Below, one piece after another: positions 1 through 8,856 of a stretch of DNA of 25,820 nucleotides. Each line of letters begins with the position of its first letter. The first letter of the stretch is position 1. The stretch is from the NCBI GenBank assembly GCA_004151065.3, contig NWUY0300016140.1, forward strand, positions 36,835 to 62,654, written 5' to 3'. Below the pieces are notes generated by a model, which had not been told where the DNA came from, searched no databases, and saw nothing but the letters and a program-made list of their open reading frames with translations. This DNA is from Larix sibirica (lineage: Eukaryota > Streptophyta > Pinopsida > Pinales > Pinaceae). The position numbers were made by a program, and so were the translations under genes.

Positions 1-23
1 TGAACAAACTTTCATGGTAGGGA

Positions 24-155
24 TGTTACATATTGTTAAGTTAGCTTAATCCTTCCCTAATTTTGAAATAGAATAAATTAATCCAATTTGTATGAATAAG
101 TATCTAAGGAAGAGCTATAAATAGTTCTACGTGTATTTCCAAAAGGATTAGAATC
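24..155 (+). repeat. Possible 3' LTR fragment with TATA box
   Basis: A short purine-rich stretch (ggtaggga) is followed at 24 by TGTTACATATTG, which looks like the start of an LTR. A TATA-like ctataaatag lies at 115-124, about 90 bases downstream, a typical U3 layout. The sequence then runs into LINE coding similarity near 155, so any LTR is cut off there. No partner LTR is visible because the window begins here. The call rests only on these short signals. Confidence 0.25.
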
Positions 156-1400
156 ACGATCTTGATGGGTGAATTGTTTAGCTTTTCTTAGGTTTCTATG
201 AGCTGGTTGAGATGGATCTTCTGAGGGTAATTGAGGATATTAGGGTTCCTAGAAGTGTTTTGGGATATTTGAATTCTATACCCATTACAATTATTCCCAA
301 GTGTGATAAGCCTACTTATTTTTATGACAATAGACCAATCTCTATTCGTTATTGTTTTTATAAAATTATAGCCAAGGTGGTAATAGTTAGATTGACAAAG
401 GTCTTTTCAAAGGTAATGTATCCTTAAAAATTTGGTTTCCTATACAATAGAAAAATCCATGAAGCCATATAGTCTACTCGAGAAGGTGTGCATACAATCA
501 AATATAGGAATATCCCCACTTCAATTATCAAGCTAGACCTTTCCAAACCATATGACGGGACAAAATGGTTATATCTCAGAATGATATTAATACATGTGGA
601 GTTCAATTATCTTATGGTCAAGTGGATTATGGGATGTGTCACATTTTCCTCTTATGATGTGCTCATCAATAGAGTAGCATCTACCTTATTCAAACATGTA
701 AGGAGTTTGAGATAGGGTTTCCCACTCTCACCCATTCTATTTTTTCGGTTGCAAAACAGAATAGTTAAAAAATCCTAGTAGGAAAACAATTATGATTCTT
801 AAAAGGAGTCGATATTGGAAATTATTGGTTTCTAACTCATTTTTTATTTGTAAATGATATAATTTTTGTTCTTTAATGGTTTAAAGGGGAAAGCTACAAA
901 AATCCAGGAACTACTCAATATCTATTGTGTGGCTATAAGTATGGAGGTCAATGTTCAAAAGTTAGCCATCGACTTCAATGGTTCAAATGCAAAGATTGAA
1001 GCACTCTTGAAGATATCGATTCCTTCTAGTCACTTTGATTTATAAGAAGTTTTAAAATACCTAGGTTTCATTCTCAAGCCAAATGGGTACAAAAAAGGTG
1101 AACGGGGATGGTTATTGAGTAAAATAAAATAAAAAATTAATTTATTGTGTAATAGGTAAGTCTCAAGAGGGGACAGATTAACCCTTGTCAAATATTTCCT
1201 AGAATCCATCTTGGTGTGTTGGCATTCTCTAGCATAGGTTCCAAAGGGAGTGTTTGAAAAAGTTAGAAATCTGTGTTGAAATTTCTTATGGAGTGGTATA
1301 GGTGAAGGTGGTGGTATTCAATAGGCCATATGGAAATCCATATCTCTTCCAAAAATAAAGGGAGGAAGAGGTTTAAAGAATATTTTTTGTATTGGGCATG
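155..1400 (+). pseudogene. LINE reverse transcriptase domain (broken)
   Basis: Near 160-215 a degraded LDG..I..LF.GFYELVE recalls the PGPDGW block that opens plant LINE RT. At 212-427 follow IPKCDKPTYFYDNRPISI and YKIIAKVV (block NDFRPISL...YKIIAK). At 424-745 come FGFLYNRKIHEAI, IKLDLSKPYD (the LDLSKAYD catalytic-Asp block) and LR*GFPLSPIL, where a TAG replaces the usual Gln codon of LRQG. The catalytic FADD box survives only as FVND near 838-858, so one of its two aspartates is lost. A thumb region with KYLGF-, KGGRGLKN- and WKDI-like blocks follows to about 1460. Frameshifts and stops rule out activity. Confidence 0.88.
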
Positions 1401-1959
1401 CCTTTAGTTCAAAAAAGTCTTTTGAACCTTATCACGGAGTAAAGTCTTTGGAAAGATATTATTCTTCCAAAGTATGTAGCCCTTTCCATTTTACTAGATT
1501 AGATCAGGAATCCTCAAATAATCATTAAGAATGTTTCAAGTCACTAGAAGGCCATTATACTAGCCTTTGTTGTCATGGAAACTCTCTTACATGGAAGGTT
1601 GCAATGTGAAGAATGTAAGGATTAGATTAGATTCAATTATGGTATATGTTGAACAGATATTTCTAAGTCCAAATTTGATAAACCGTCTTCATGAAAAATG
1701 CATTTTTACTTTACATCAAATTTTGGATACTAATGCTACAAATGTTTGGGAGTAGGGCTAGAAATCAACATAGTCGACTGCCCTGGGTGGAGAATGGATG
1801 GACAACTAGAAAATATATCTAAATGAGATGAAAAGAGTATATATAAGAATAAGGGATTAAAAGGATTCCTTGATGTGGGCTAAAAATAAAGTTACGGGTA
1901 TGTACATTGCAAAATTAGGTTATGAAGCTTGAATGGATTTTGATGGTCAAGAAGAGTGT

Positions 1960-2200
1960 GGTGGTGGGATAAAAAACGGAAAATAAAGGCACCTAAGAAG
2001 ATGAAAATATTCCTATGGATCACATTAGGAACAAGGTTATAACATGGGAAGTCCTTTAAAAAAGAGGAAAATAGGGACCCAACATTTGTTTGCTATGCAC
2101 GAGGGATGTGGAAACAATTTATTTCCACATTTAGTTACTCATTATCCATATGCTCAACATCTATGGATAGATCTAGAAAAACTAAATAGATTTAACAATG
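1960..2200 (+). pseudogene. LINE zf-RVT-like (reverse transcriptase zinc-binding) region
   Basis: Reading across two frames gives WWDKKRKIKAPKKMKIFLW followed by a degraded line ending HYPYAQHLWIDLEKLN (2128-2190). This matches the plant LINE zf-RVT segment, in which KAPxKIKxFxW is followed by Cys and His residues and a HCPYAxxLW block. Cys-Asn-Asn appears around 2105-2115 and the usual HC has become HY, so the metal-binding set looks incomplete. Its place between RT and RNase H fits the LINE order. Confidence 0.7.
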
Positions 2201-2439
2201 TTTGGAGAGATTCATTTGTGGAGGAATGCCGTAGAGATTGGTTTCAAAAAAAGGAATTAAAGGTTTTCAAAGCAGTTTCATGTCTCACTATATGGGGCAT
2301 TTAGTTGGAACATAATACCCAAATATTTGAAGGGAAACAAATGCCTACCTTCTATGTTTACAATTAGGTATGTGGTATTTTTCATGGATGCAATTCAACG
2401 TCTAAAATAAAACAACCATGGCATGTGAGTGACTTATAT

Positions 2440-2845
2440 ATCGACAAATCCTCTTGTTGGGGCTTTGTTTATGGTGCAAAACAAGGTCAAGATTAGTTTA
2501 GCAATGTTGGAGGCTTTTTATTCCTATGTTAGGAGCACTTCACAAGTGCAAGGCTGGTCTACAAATTGGATCAAATAATATGTTGAAATGCTGGCCCTTC
2601 ATCTTCATTTGAATATATCCATGGATGTAAAGGTGTTAGGTGCTTACAGATATATGGGGATTCCTCCTTGGTTATTCAATGGATGAAAGGGGAGATTCAA
2701 ATATGTTGTGTTCAACAGGAAGATTTGGAAAATGATTTAAAAGCATCATCATCCTTGGTTGAGGCTATATCATACACGCGTGTATCTTGTGAACACAATA
2801 TGCTCGCTAATGCTCTTTCAAAAAGAAGTTCAATAGGTTGAAGTT
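2440..2845 (+). pseudogene. LINE C-terminal RNase H domain (RVT_3 type, broken)
   Basis: The segment CWGFVYGAKQGQD (about 2458-2495) fits the start of a plant LINE RNase H, in which the motif is FDGA; here the catalytic Asp is Tyr. VEMLALHLHLN keeps the Glu of the second motif (about 2580-2615), but in another frame. Then come LQIYGDSSLVIQWMKGEIQ (third motif, Asp kept, about 2640-2700) and VSCEHNMLANALSKRS (fourth motif, usual Asp replaced, near 2785-2830). At least three frames and several stops are involved. It ends in the usual ADxLSK-like tail. Confidence 0.85.
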
Positions 2846-2899
2846 GGATTATTTATCTTGGAAGAATCCATATATGGTTCCTTGATAGTTAAGGTATTC

Positions 2900-3250
2900 T
2901 ATATTTTGATTTGAATCCTAGTCCCGAGGAGTCTTTCACATTACCTTTTGTTTTAAATATTTTTAGTTTATAATAAGTAAATATCATAATTGTAATGATA
3001 CTTTTTTTTAGGTCTATTTTTTAAGGATAATGCTTTGCACTATGATCATTTTTATCCATATGTATTTAAGGGAAAATATGAAATCCTTTTTACTTTCATC
3101 TTCTTGCGTACACCTAACTACAACACATAAAGAATATGATTTCCATTCTTTCTTTAAAATCACAATAAAGAGAATCATACATTGGACTCATGTTCCCTAA
3201 GTTTTCTCATTTATACTAACATGTCAATTCAAAAAAATTATGGTGGATTG
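2900..3250. other. AT-rich spacer, nothing recognised
   Basis: After the LINE RNase H this stretch has poly-T and poly-A patches (a T run at 3003-3010) and no coding similarity I can see. It may hold the LINE 3' UTR, but no poly(A)-plus-duplication structure could be defined. Confidence 0.4.
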
Positions 3251-3690
3251 AGCAGCAAGCTAATTTCAAAAGCCCACAAAAGAAAACTAGGAACTCTTAA
3301 GTGACTAAGGTGGTGTATTGTTGGCCTGGGGAGGCAGGTGTAGGGGGGGTATTTGTTACCCCAGAGGAAATTTAGTATCAGCCTTTGCATGCAGCCTAGG
3401 GATTGGCACTAGTAATCAAGTGGAGTGATATGCCCTATACTTAGGTTTGGAACAATCTGTCTCTTGTGGGATTCGATCGCTAGTGGTGATAGAGGATTCT
3501 CTAATCATTTTCCAAACTAGGTACCAACAGGAAAGAGTGGATACAATTATCGAAATACTTCATAAGCGAATCATTGGCCTCCTCCCTCAAATTCCAAACA
3601 TTCATTTCTATCATGTTCGACGAGAGCATAATACTACAGCGGATAAATTAGCAAATGATGCATCATGTATACCTCATGGGGTATAAAAAA
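3250..3690 (+). pseudogene. Second LINE fragment: RNase H domain (broken)
   Basis: A WWIEQQ block and KSPQKKTR precede GEAGVGGVFVTPEE (about 3325-3370), the start of a plant LINE RNase H. The intact stretch from 3447 (79 codons) holds GIRSLVVIEDSLIIFQT, where the usual GDS is EDS but the Asp survives, and FYHVRREHNTTADKLANDA, the ExNxxAD tail. It ends with a normal stop after PHGV. The N-terminal part needs one or two frame changes. It differs in sequence from the RNase H at 2440-2845, so it is a separate element family or subfamily. Only the 3' end is present. Confidence 0.85.
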
Positions 3691-3799
3691 ATGGGGGTCA
3701 ACTTTTATCATGTTGGCTTCCGTAATGTTTTATATGCAAATTATAATTTTCCCTTTCATCAAGAACCAAGTACCATCATGCATTAATTATCAAAAGCAA

Positions 3800-4144
3800 C
3801 GACAGGAAGGATTAATACACATGGTACTTCAACTGACCATTTGGAGGTCTCTAGGCTCTTGGGTAAATGAAGCTTCTCGAGTTATCTGGATTCACACATA
3901 TGGGATTATCTTATGGGCATGTGGAAGTACTTCTAGAAAGTTCAACCAAGATGTCTTCTCACATTTAGGGGATAGCTTGTATAAGTATTTCCATTTTGCA
4001 AACAACCTTGGAGGGAGGTGGTCTAGTGCGAATAGTGATTCTAGAATGTTGGTGTGGAACTTTGTGGATTTTGATGCCTTCACCTATGCACTGGAAGGGA
4101 AGCTTCCAATTCTAACTAGTGTTGGTTATGAACGCCATTTATAG
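3800..4144 (+). pseudogene. Possible LINE ORF1-like (DUF4283-type) fragment
   Basis: In the open frame 3665-4144, the part from about 3820 reads LGSWVNEASRVIWIHTYGI, then QDVFSHLGDSLYKYFHFANN and later a weak block before VDFDAFTYALEGKLP. The spacing of WI.xYG, then a glycine-centred helix (IGxxLGKF-like), then a basic/acidic stretch resembles plant DUF4283 proteins, which form ORF1 of many LINEs. No zinc knuckle follows. Sequence before about 3800 in the same frame looks like the tail of the preceding LINE. The frame ends exactly where the antisense copia gag begins. Similarity is weak and an unrelated origin is possible. Confidence 0.4.
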
Positions 4145-4149
4145 GTAAT

Positions 4150-4780
4150 TTTCTGTTGGCTTTGTTTGGATTCTTCCCTTTCTTTGGTTTGGAATGTTTG
4201 GGATTCAGGGACGTTTGAGGAAGCAATAATTTCTCTTTATTCCTTTAAGGATGTGCCTTGTGGAGGCAAACTATTTAGTACCATGGTGATTCGATCCCAA
4301 TATACAATTTTATCACCGTTCTAATCAACTAATCTCCCAAATATTTAAGTTTAGTGAGGTGATATCTAACCAATTTAGCCAGGTGATATGTCACCAATTC
4401 ACCTTCGCTCATCCCCAAACTGTAAATTGAACCATCAAATAGAGAACCCCGATTGAGTTGGGCATCTCATACAAGGAATTCAATTTATTCCATGCATCTT
4501 GTGATCTTTATGCATCTTGGATATGCATAATGACTTCATTTAAAATTGATGTACTAATCATTACAACTCTTTCTTTGTCTATCTTTATAATAGACATCCG
4601 ATTCATCCATTCCAACGAGGGGTCTAGCACTACAAAATATCCATCTTTCTCTAACCACCAATATACTCTTGATATTTTTATTGCTAGGTAATATCATTTT
4701 TCCATCAAGTTTGTAAGCACGTAGAAAAAGATAATTAAACCCTGGGACTCTTCCAACAATAATTTTTTTTCAATAGAACT
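4150..4780 (-). pseudogene. Ty1/copia gag fragment (UBN2 / Retrotran_gag_2 type)
   Basis: Reading the - strand from about 4760 gives YKLDGKMI (KLDGxNYxxWK block), then LEKDGYFVV, then ISTSILNEVIMHIQDA, a stop, and RSQDAWNKLNSLYEMPNS. This follows the gag line of plant copia elements: SLxxxxxxHIxxAxTAKEAWxxLxxxY. After a frame change come GDKIVYWDRITMVLNSLPPQ (4245-4310), matching the LxSLPxxY block. The gene has at least one stop and two or three frameshifts. No protease, integrase or RT follows on the - strand, because + strand LINE-related sequence lies there, so only gag remains. Confidence 0.82.
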
Positions 4781-5251
4781 ATGGAAAAAATCTCCTCGGA
4801 ACTTTGGATTATTACCTTAGTTTAAAAATTAAAGTGACACTTCAAAACACCACCTTAGGCAATAAAATCCCCTCGTAAAAAACACTTCACTTTTCAACTG
4901 CATATCAACTTTATGAAAGGATCCAAAGTAAAATGGAATATGTCTAAGAAATGCATTGATAATTATTGTGAACTTTAGAAAAAATATTCCTCCATTCTTG
5001 CTTGTGGAGGGCACAAAAGGCGATGTATGTGTTCTCTCAAATAGTCACTTAACTGTGCTTGGAATTGAGACCTTTGAATGCTCCAATAGTTCTCCATATT
5101 AAGGCTTTCGAAATGGTTTTGGACCGGAAATGGTCTTGCTAGACCAACAGTGATGAGTCTCGACCGTCCTTTGAACCATTGTGAGACAACAACAATGCCT
5201 CTTCCTGTTGGAAATATACTTTCATAGAGGTGACATGTTTTACCACCACCG

Positions 5252-5345
5252 TAGATTCATCTTAAAAGGTGATCTACCAAGCCCTGAGAGGGATCAAATC
5301 TCTTGATATGCAAACCCCTTTTTAGAGTACAAATGTTGAAGAAGC
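5252..5345 (+). repeat. Sequence related to the left part of the foldback element at 20882
   Basis: From 5252 the text gatctaccaagccctgagag (within 5270-5290) and the following ggatcaaatct match the left arm and interior of the inverted-repeat element at 20882-20945, including the run up to an actttttc/ccctttttag block. Agreement is partial, with several substitutions. The matching right arm is not seen here; an AT-rich stretch and an N at 5352 follow. It is either a half copy or a related family. Confidence 0.55.
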
Positions 5346-5392
5346 GTTTTAANTAAAAAAAATAGTTTATTGATTAAGTTTTATTGACATTT

Positions 5393-5422
5393 TATTTTTT
5401 ATAATATTTTATTATTTTTTAA
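5393..5422 (-). repeat. AT-rich 30-bp motif, inverted copy
   Basis: The reverse complement of this stretch contains aataataaaatattataaaa, the same core found at 7591-7622 and 8639-8668. Because the motif is A/T only, some matches by chance are expected, but the shared length is about 27 bases. Confidence 0.5.
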
Positions 5423-5429
5423 AAGAGTT

Positions 5430-5660
5430 ACTCATCTCCCTACTAGATTGTAAAATACCCCTCTTAGGCACAATCATTTTCTATGGTAACAATTTCTCAC
5501 TACTAAATAGTTTGCTAAATATGATGTCCTAATTTGCCTTACTTTCTTTCACTTGAAGCTGGTGACTTCTTCTCCACTCCCTTTAATAATGATCTCCACT
5601 TCCAACCTACAACCGCTTTGGAACTAGAATTGCCCCACCAAGAATCGAATCCATACATGC
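5430..5660. other. Non-coding stretch, nothing recognised
   Basis: No coding similarity on either strand. On the - strand it would be the leader between the possible primer-binding site near 5670 and the copia gag. That would be unusually long, so part of it is probably inserted or unrelated. Confidence 0.3.
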
Positions 5661-5662
5661 TT

Positions 5663-5675
5663 TCATACCATGTTG
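5663..5675 (-). other. Possible copia primer-binding site and LTR end
   Basis: On the - strand the text reads ...ACATGGTATGAAAGC. Plant copia elements usually carry TGGTATCAGAGC here, complementary to the 3' end of initiator tRNA-Met, so ten of twelve bases agree. The preceding ...CAACA would be the LTR end. It lies about 850 bases upstream of the copia gag on the same strand, further than normal. It may belong to that element or to another copy. Confidence 0.35.
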
Positions 5676-5781
5676 GTATTTTTGAACACACGTGCACATA
5701 AGAAGACTAGATAATCCACACTAAACTCACCTTTAAACTTTACTATACCCTATCTATGAAAAAACAAGGTGACCAACTAAA

Positions 5782-6042
5782 ATGGGTATTACATACCTTA
5801 GCAAAAGTTCTATAAAATTTGTCTACAGACGTCTATGTTTTTACAACCCAGAGTTTGTCCTTGTAAGTACCCTCAACTTCAAGCAAAGGAAAGTGATGGT
5901 TATTAATGACAAAGCCCTTAAAAAATCAACCCAGATATACAAGTCTTTTCCCCCTGTTTTAAAAGTGCACAGAAATCCTTTTCTACTAGGTTTACGATGC
6001 AGTTGTCAAGAACACAAAGCCCGACTTGTGGCATTTGACTAA
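5782..6042 (+). other. Unidentified 86-codon open frame
   Basis: An ATG-started frame of 86 codons, basic (many Lys and Arg), with a Cys-rich end LGLRCSCQEHKARLVAFD. It has a somewhat protein-like composition but I cannot place it in a family. No neighbour or promoter supports it. It could be a retroelement piece or chance. Confidence 0.2.
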
Positions 6043-6400
6043 AATAAACTTCAACTGCCAATTTGAACAATGCTTATTGAATTCCAATGCAAGTTCAGAC
6101 TTAAGACATTGTAAATACTGAGTTGGACAGGAACTTTATTGTTGTTCCAATTTCATGTAAACCTATGTTGCATGAGTGAGTTTCCTAAACGCGGAAGAAA
6201 TGGGAATGTGGGTACTAGTGTTCGATACAGTTAAAAGAAGTTTCTTCCAAATTTAAAGGAAACGATGAGAAGAAGTTTCTCCCATTAGAAACTGCAATAA
6301 TATATATTAAAATATAATTAAAAATAAATTTAAACTTGAATAATAAGTATGTATAGTATATTAGTATAATAATATTTATAGTTGTTAAAGTCACAATTTT
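6043..6400. other. Non-coding, becoming AT-rich
   Basis: No coding similarity seen. There is an internal near-repeat, agaagtttcttccaaattta (6236-6255) and agaagtttctcccattagaa (6271-6290), then an A/T-rich stretch at 6296-6400 just before the LINE fragment. Confidence 0.35.
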
Positions 6401-6697
6401 TTTTGGTCTTCGAGAGCTTACAGTCTTTGGAGACTCGAGTGACTATAAAATGGGCTAGTGAGTCGTGGTGAGTATAACTTAAATGTTATAACTCTTTATC
6501 AGTGGTGCTGCAGGATAAAGGAGGAAATACAGCTCTTCAGTGATATTGCACTTGATCATGTATATAGTCAACACAACACACTGGCAGATTTTCTTTCCAA
6601 AGAAGCTTACGAAGGCCAGGAGGGAGTTATTTTCTGGGAGGAATCTCAAGATTTACAGGTTATTAAGCTGGGCTCTGTCAGAATTTTTGACTTTTAA
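6400..6697 (+). pseudogene. Third LINE fragment: RNase H C-terminal half
   Basis: From 6403 the text LRELTVFGDSS keeps the GDS motif of a plant LINE RNase H. After two stops and a shift, the frame from 6458 reads SRGEYNLNVITLYQWCCRI, then FSDIALDHVYSQHNTLADFLSKEA, the normal ExNxxAD.LSKEA tail, here with Gln for the usual Glu. It ends EGVIFWEE....GSVRIFDF, as LINE C-termini of this subfamily do. The upstream half, with the first Asp and Glu motifs, is missing: the similarity starts abruptly after AT-rich DNA, as expected for a 5'-truncated LINE. No poly(A) tail could be fixed. Confidence 0.8.
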
Positions 6698-6699
6698 AT

Positions 6700-7590
6700 A
6701 TATTGTCTTATGTATTTTGTTCTGACAATGTGTTTTGTTGAAGGGGGGCTGGTTGATCATTTACTTGTTTTGATGAGAGGAACACGAGAGGAAGGATAGA
6801 AGCTTATTTTTTAGTATAAGTCTGTTTACAGACTTAAACATGTACTATTTGATTCATCTATGCATATCAATAGTTTTTTCCTGTTGAAAACAAATTATGA
6901 GATATATATTTTATATTGGTGCAATGATAAGAGATGGTATTGGATCTACCACCACAAAAATTGCATCTACAATTCTAATTGCACACTTGTATTGTGTAGA
7001 AAAGGCACAGAAAAGGCTGCTCAAGATTGCTGTAACTATGTCCAATATGCAAACCACAGTCCCAACTCATCATCTTGTTATGACAGTATTGCATTCGTTG
7101 GAATTACTGTAAGATAATTTGTAACAGCTAAATGAATGATGTTGATCCTCAACAGATCCAAAGTTGGTAAGGTTGTTGGTAGAAAGATTCATCTTATGAC
7201 CCGTCGAAAGTTTAAATGCTCTGATCCAAAACTCCAGTACTCAGTACTCAGCCTCATCAAGAATATTGATACATAAGACTGATAAATCATAAATGGCATC
7301 AAACTTTGTGATCAAGCAGTCATAGCAAACAAAGAGCAATTTGTTGTATTGTTGAGTATGGTTTCTATTCTGGACTAGTGGGCTATTTTGATCTTTTCTT
7401 GAAGTTGATCGTTATTACATCTCAGAAGTAAAATAATCAAATACAATAGGCATGATACAAGTGCATCGAGAGAATGGCAAGCGTTATCAACTTATTTGTT
7501 TATCTAAAAAAATTTTAAAAAAATAAAAACTCTTTATAAATTAAAATATTTATTGCTTCCGAAGAATTTTGCCTAAAAGGTGTATCTTTT
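6700..7590. other. Unassigned stretch with weak open frames
   Basis: The first part may be the 3' UTR of the LINE fragment. Two overlapping + frames (6860-7117 and 6897-7112) share the same DNA; I recognise neither and would not call them genes. Beyond 7120 there is a short tandem cagtactcagtactcag near 7236-7250 and otherwise nothing I can name. Confidence 0.3.
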
Positions 7591-7622
7591 TTTTTAAATA
7601 ATAAAATATTATAAAAAANAAC
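7591..7622 (+). repeat. AT-rich 30-bp motif, direct copy 1
   Basis: The core aataataaaatattataaaa, preceded by a T run and followed by aaNaac, matches 8639-8668 almost base for base. One N (7619) falls inside it. Confidence 0.6.
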
Positions 7623-7689
7623 TATTACAGCAGAATTCAGTCGTCTACTCCAGCTACAACATTTCTGGTTTCCCTAGAATCTTCTAAGT

Positions 7690-8200
7690 ATTCCAAACTT
7701 TTTTGAGCAACTGCACTTCGTTCCAAATTCCGATCATGGTGTATTACATACAACAATTTGACAATTTGACTGGTCCAATCCCTTCAGTTTTGGGTTTGAT
7801 CACAAATCTGTCTAGTATTTACTTTGAAGCTACCAACTCACTAAGAGTTACATCTCTCTCCAACTGTATTCCGATATTGTATATAACAGATTGAGGGGAA
7901 GAATTCTGTTGAATTGGGGTCCTTCATAAATTAGAGCGCCCGTATCTACATTCCAAGACGCTGCAAAATACCATTTATCTGTCTCTATTATGTCACCACA
8001 GGTAGGAAATTTGAAAGAGCCTACCAAACTATCAATTTATTGCCCATATGACATCTATGGTAATATTTCGGCATTACTAATTTGGCCAAGCTTGAACATA
8101 TTTACATCAATACCAACAATCGAATGGTTATAGTTCCTAAAGTCCTTCACTCAATTGGTTATATATGCTAACAGTATTTATGAAGGTATAGAGGCATGGT
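7690..8200 (+). pseudogene. Leucine-rich-repeat receptor-like gene fragment
   Basis: Pieces in two or more frames keep the plant extracellular LRR pattern LxxLxLxxNxLxGxIPxxLxxLxxL. The clearest are NLTGPIPSVLGLITNLSSIY (about 7757-7815), LSNCIPILYI (7855-7885), LERPYLHS (about 7930-7955), then weaker matches with YDIYGNISALLIW (8047-8085) and QLVIYANSIYEGIEAW (8150-8198). About four to six repeats of 23-25 residues are represented. Such LRRs belong to receptor-like kinases or receptor-like proteins at the plasma membrane. No signal peptide, membrane segment or kinase domain is visible. Frameshifts and stops show it is dead. It is the only piece of host-gene type in the window. Confidence 0.6.
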
Positions 8201-8638
8201 TTTACTTTGCGAATGGGAGTCATCTCAAAATTACTTTACCTTGGAAACTGATCTTAAGAGTCTTGGTGAATGTTTAAAACAAAAACACAGAAATGTACTT
8301 AGTAAATGGAGATTTCACTTAGAAAATATTTATACAATGTCCTAGTTTCTAGTAAAGGTTTTTGCAAATTAGTTTTCATTATTGGATTCTTGGTGTTAGT
8401 CAATGGAAATGATTGCCTTGATTTATTTGCTGAGTGTTTTGGAAGCACAAGAATGGAGTGATATTTGAAGGCAAGTAGAACGATGGGTTGAGGATTAGTT
8501 TAAATGTTATTGGGATATATAAGGAAGTTTTCAAGGAGCAAAACATAGAATTATTAAAGCGCCATCTTTGAGTCAAAGAGGTGCATATCCAGTAGGAGGG
8601 ATGTGTACCTTCTTCCTTGCTCATCCTACACATGTTTT
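8200..8638. other. Stretch after LRR fragment, nothing firm
   Basis: On the + strand short runs such as LVNGNDCLDLFAECFGSTRM are readable, but I could not match them to a kinase or other domain. A 77-codon - strand frame (8400-8633) is probably a shadow. Confidence 0.3.
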
Positions 8639-8668
8639 TTTTAAATAATAAAATATTATAAAAAATAA
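8639..8668 (+). repeat. AT-rich 30-bp motif, direct copy 2
   Basis: Same core as at 7591-7622, preceded by a T run. The two copies bracket the LRR fragment at a distance of about 1.05 kb. Confidence 0.6.
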
Positions 8669-8720
8669 CATTCCGTCAACTTCCACTGCTAATCAATGTT
8701 GTATTCATCAATGCTAGGTT

Positions 8721-8854
8721 GTATGCAACCACACAAATCATACGTTGAGACATAAAATTCAACCTTAGACGCAATTGATGTTCATTCGTATGCAACCACA
8801 CAAATCATACGTTGAGACATAAGATTCAACCTCAGACGCAATTGATGTTCATTC
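8721..8854 (+). repeat. 67-bp tandem duplication
   Basis: Unit 1 (8721-8787) and unit 2 (8788-8854) both begin gtatgcaaccacacaaatca and end gatgttcattc, and differ at two positions. The duplication sits directly before copy A of the 1.07-kb repeat and is absent next to copy B, so it formed independently. Confidence 0.95.
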
Positions 8855-8856
8855 AG

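Larger units (their letters stand above)
155..2900 (+). mobile_element. Decayed plant LINE (L1-like) ORF2, 5' end missing
   Basis: Fragments in changing + strand frames follow the order of a plant L1-type ORF2 without a break: RT fingers and palm, RT thumb, connecting region, zf-RVT-like segment and RNase H. Many stops and frameshifts make it a pseudogene. The endonuclease domain and ORF1 are absent, so the copy is 5'-truncated or was cut by the LTR-like sequence before it. I see no clear poly(A) tail; AT-rich sequence follows at 2935-3010. No target-site duplication was found. Confidence 0.85.

Noticed and set aside
6860-7117. Two overlapping + frames of 85 and 71 codons
   Set aside because: They share the same DNA in different frames, match no family I know, and have no supporting signals.
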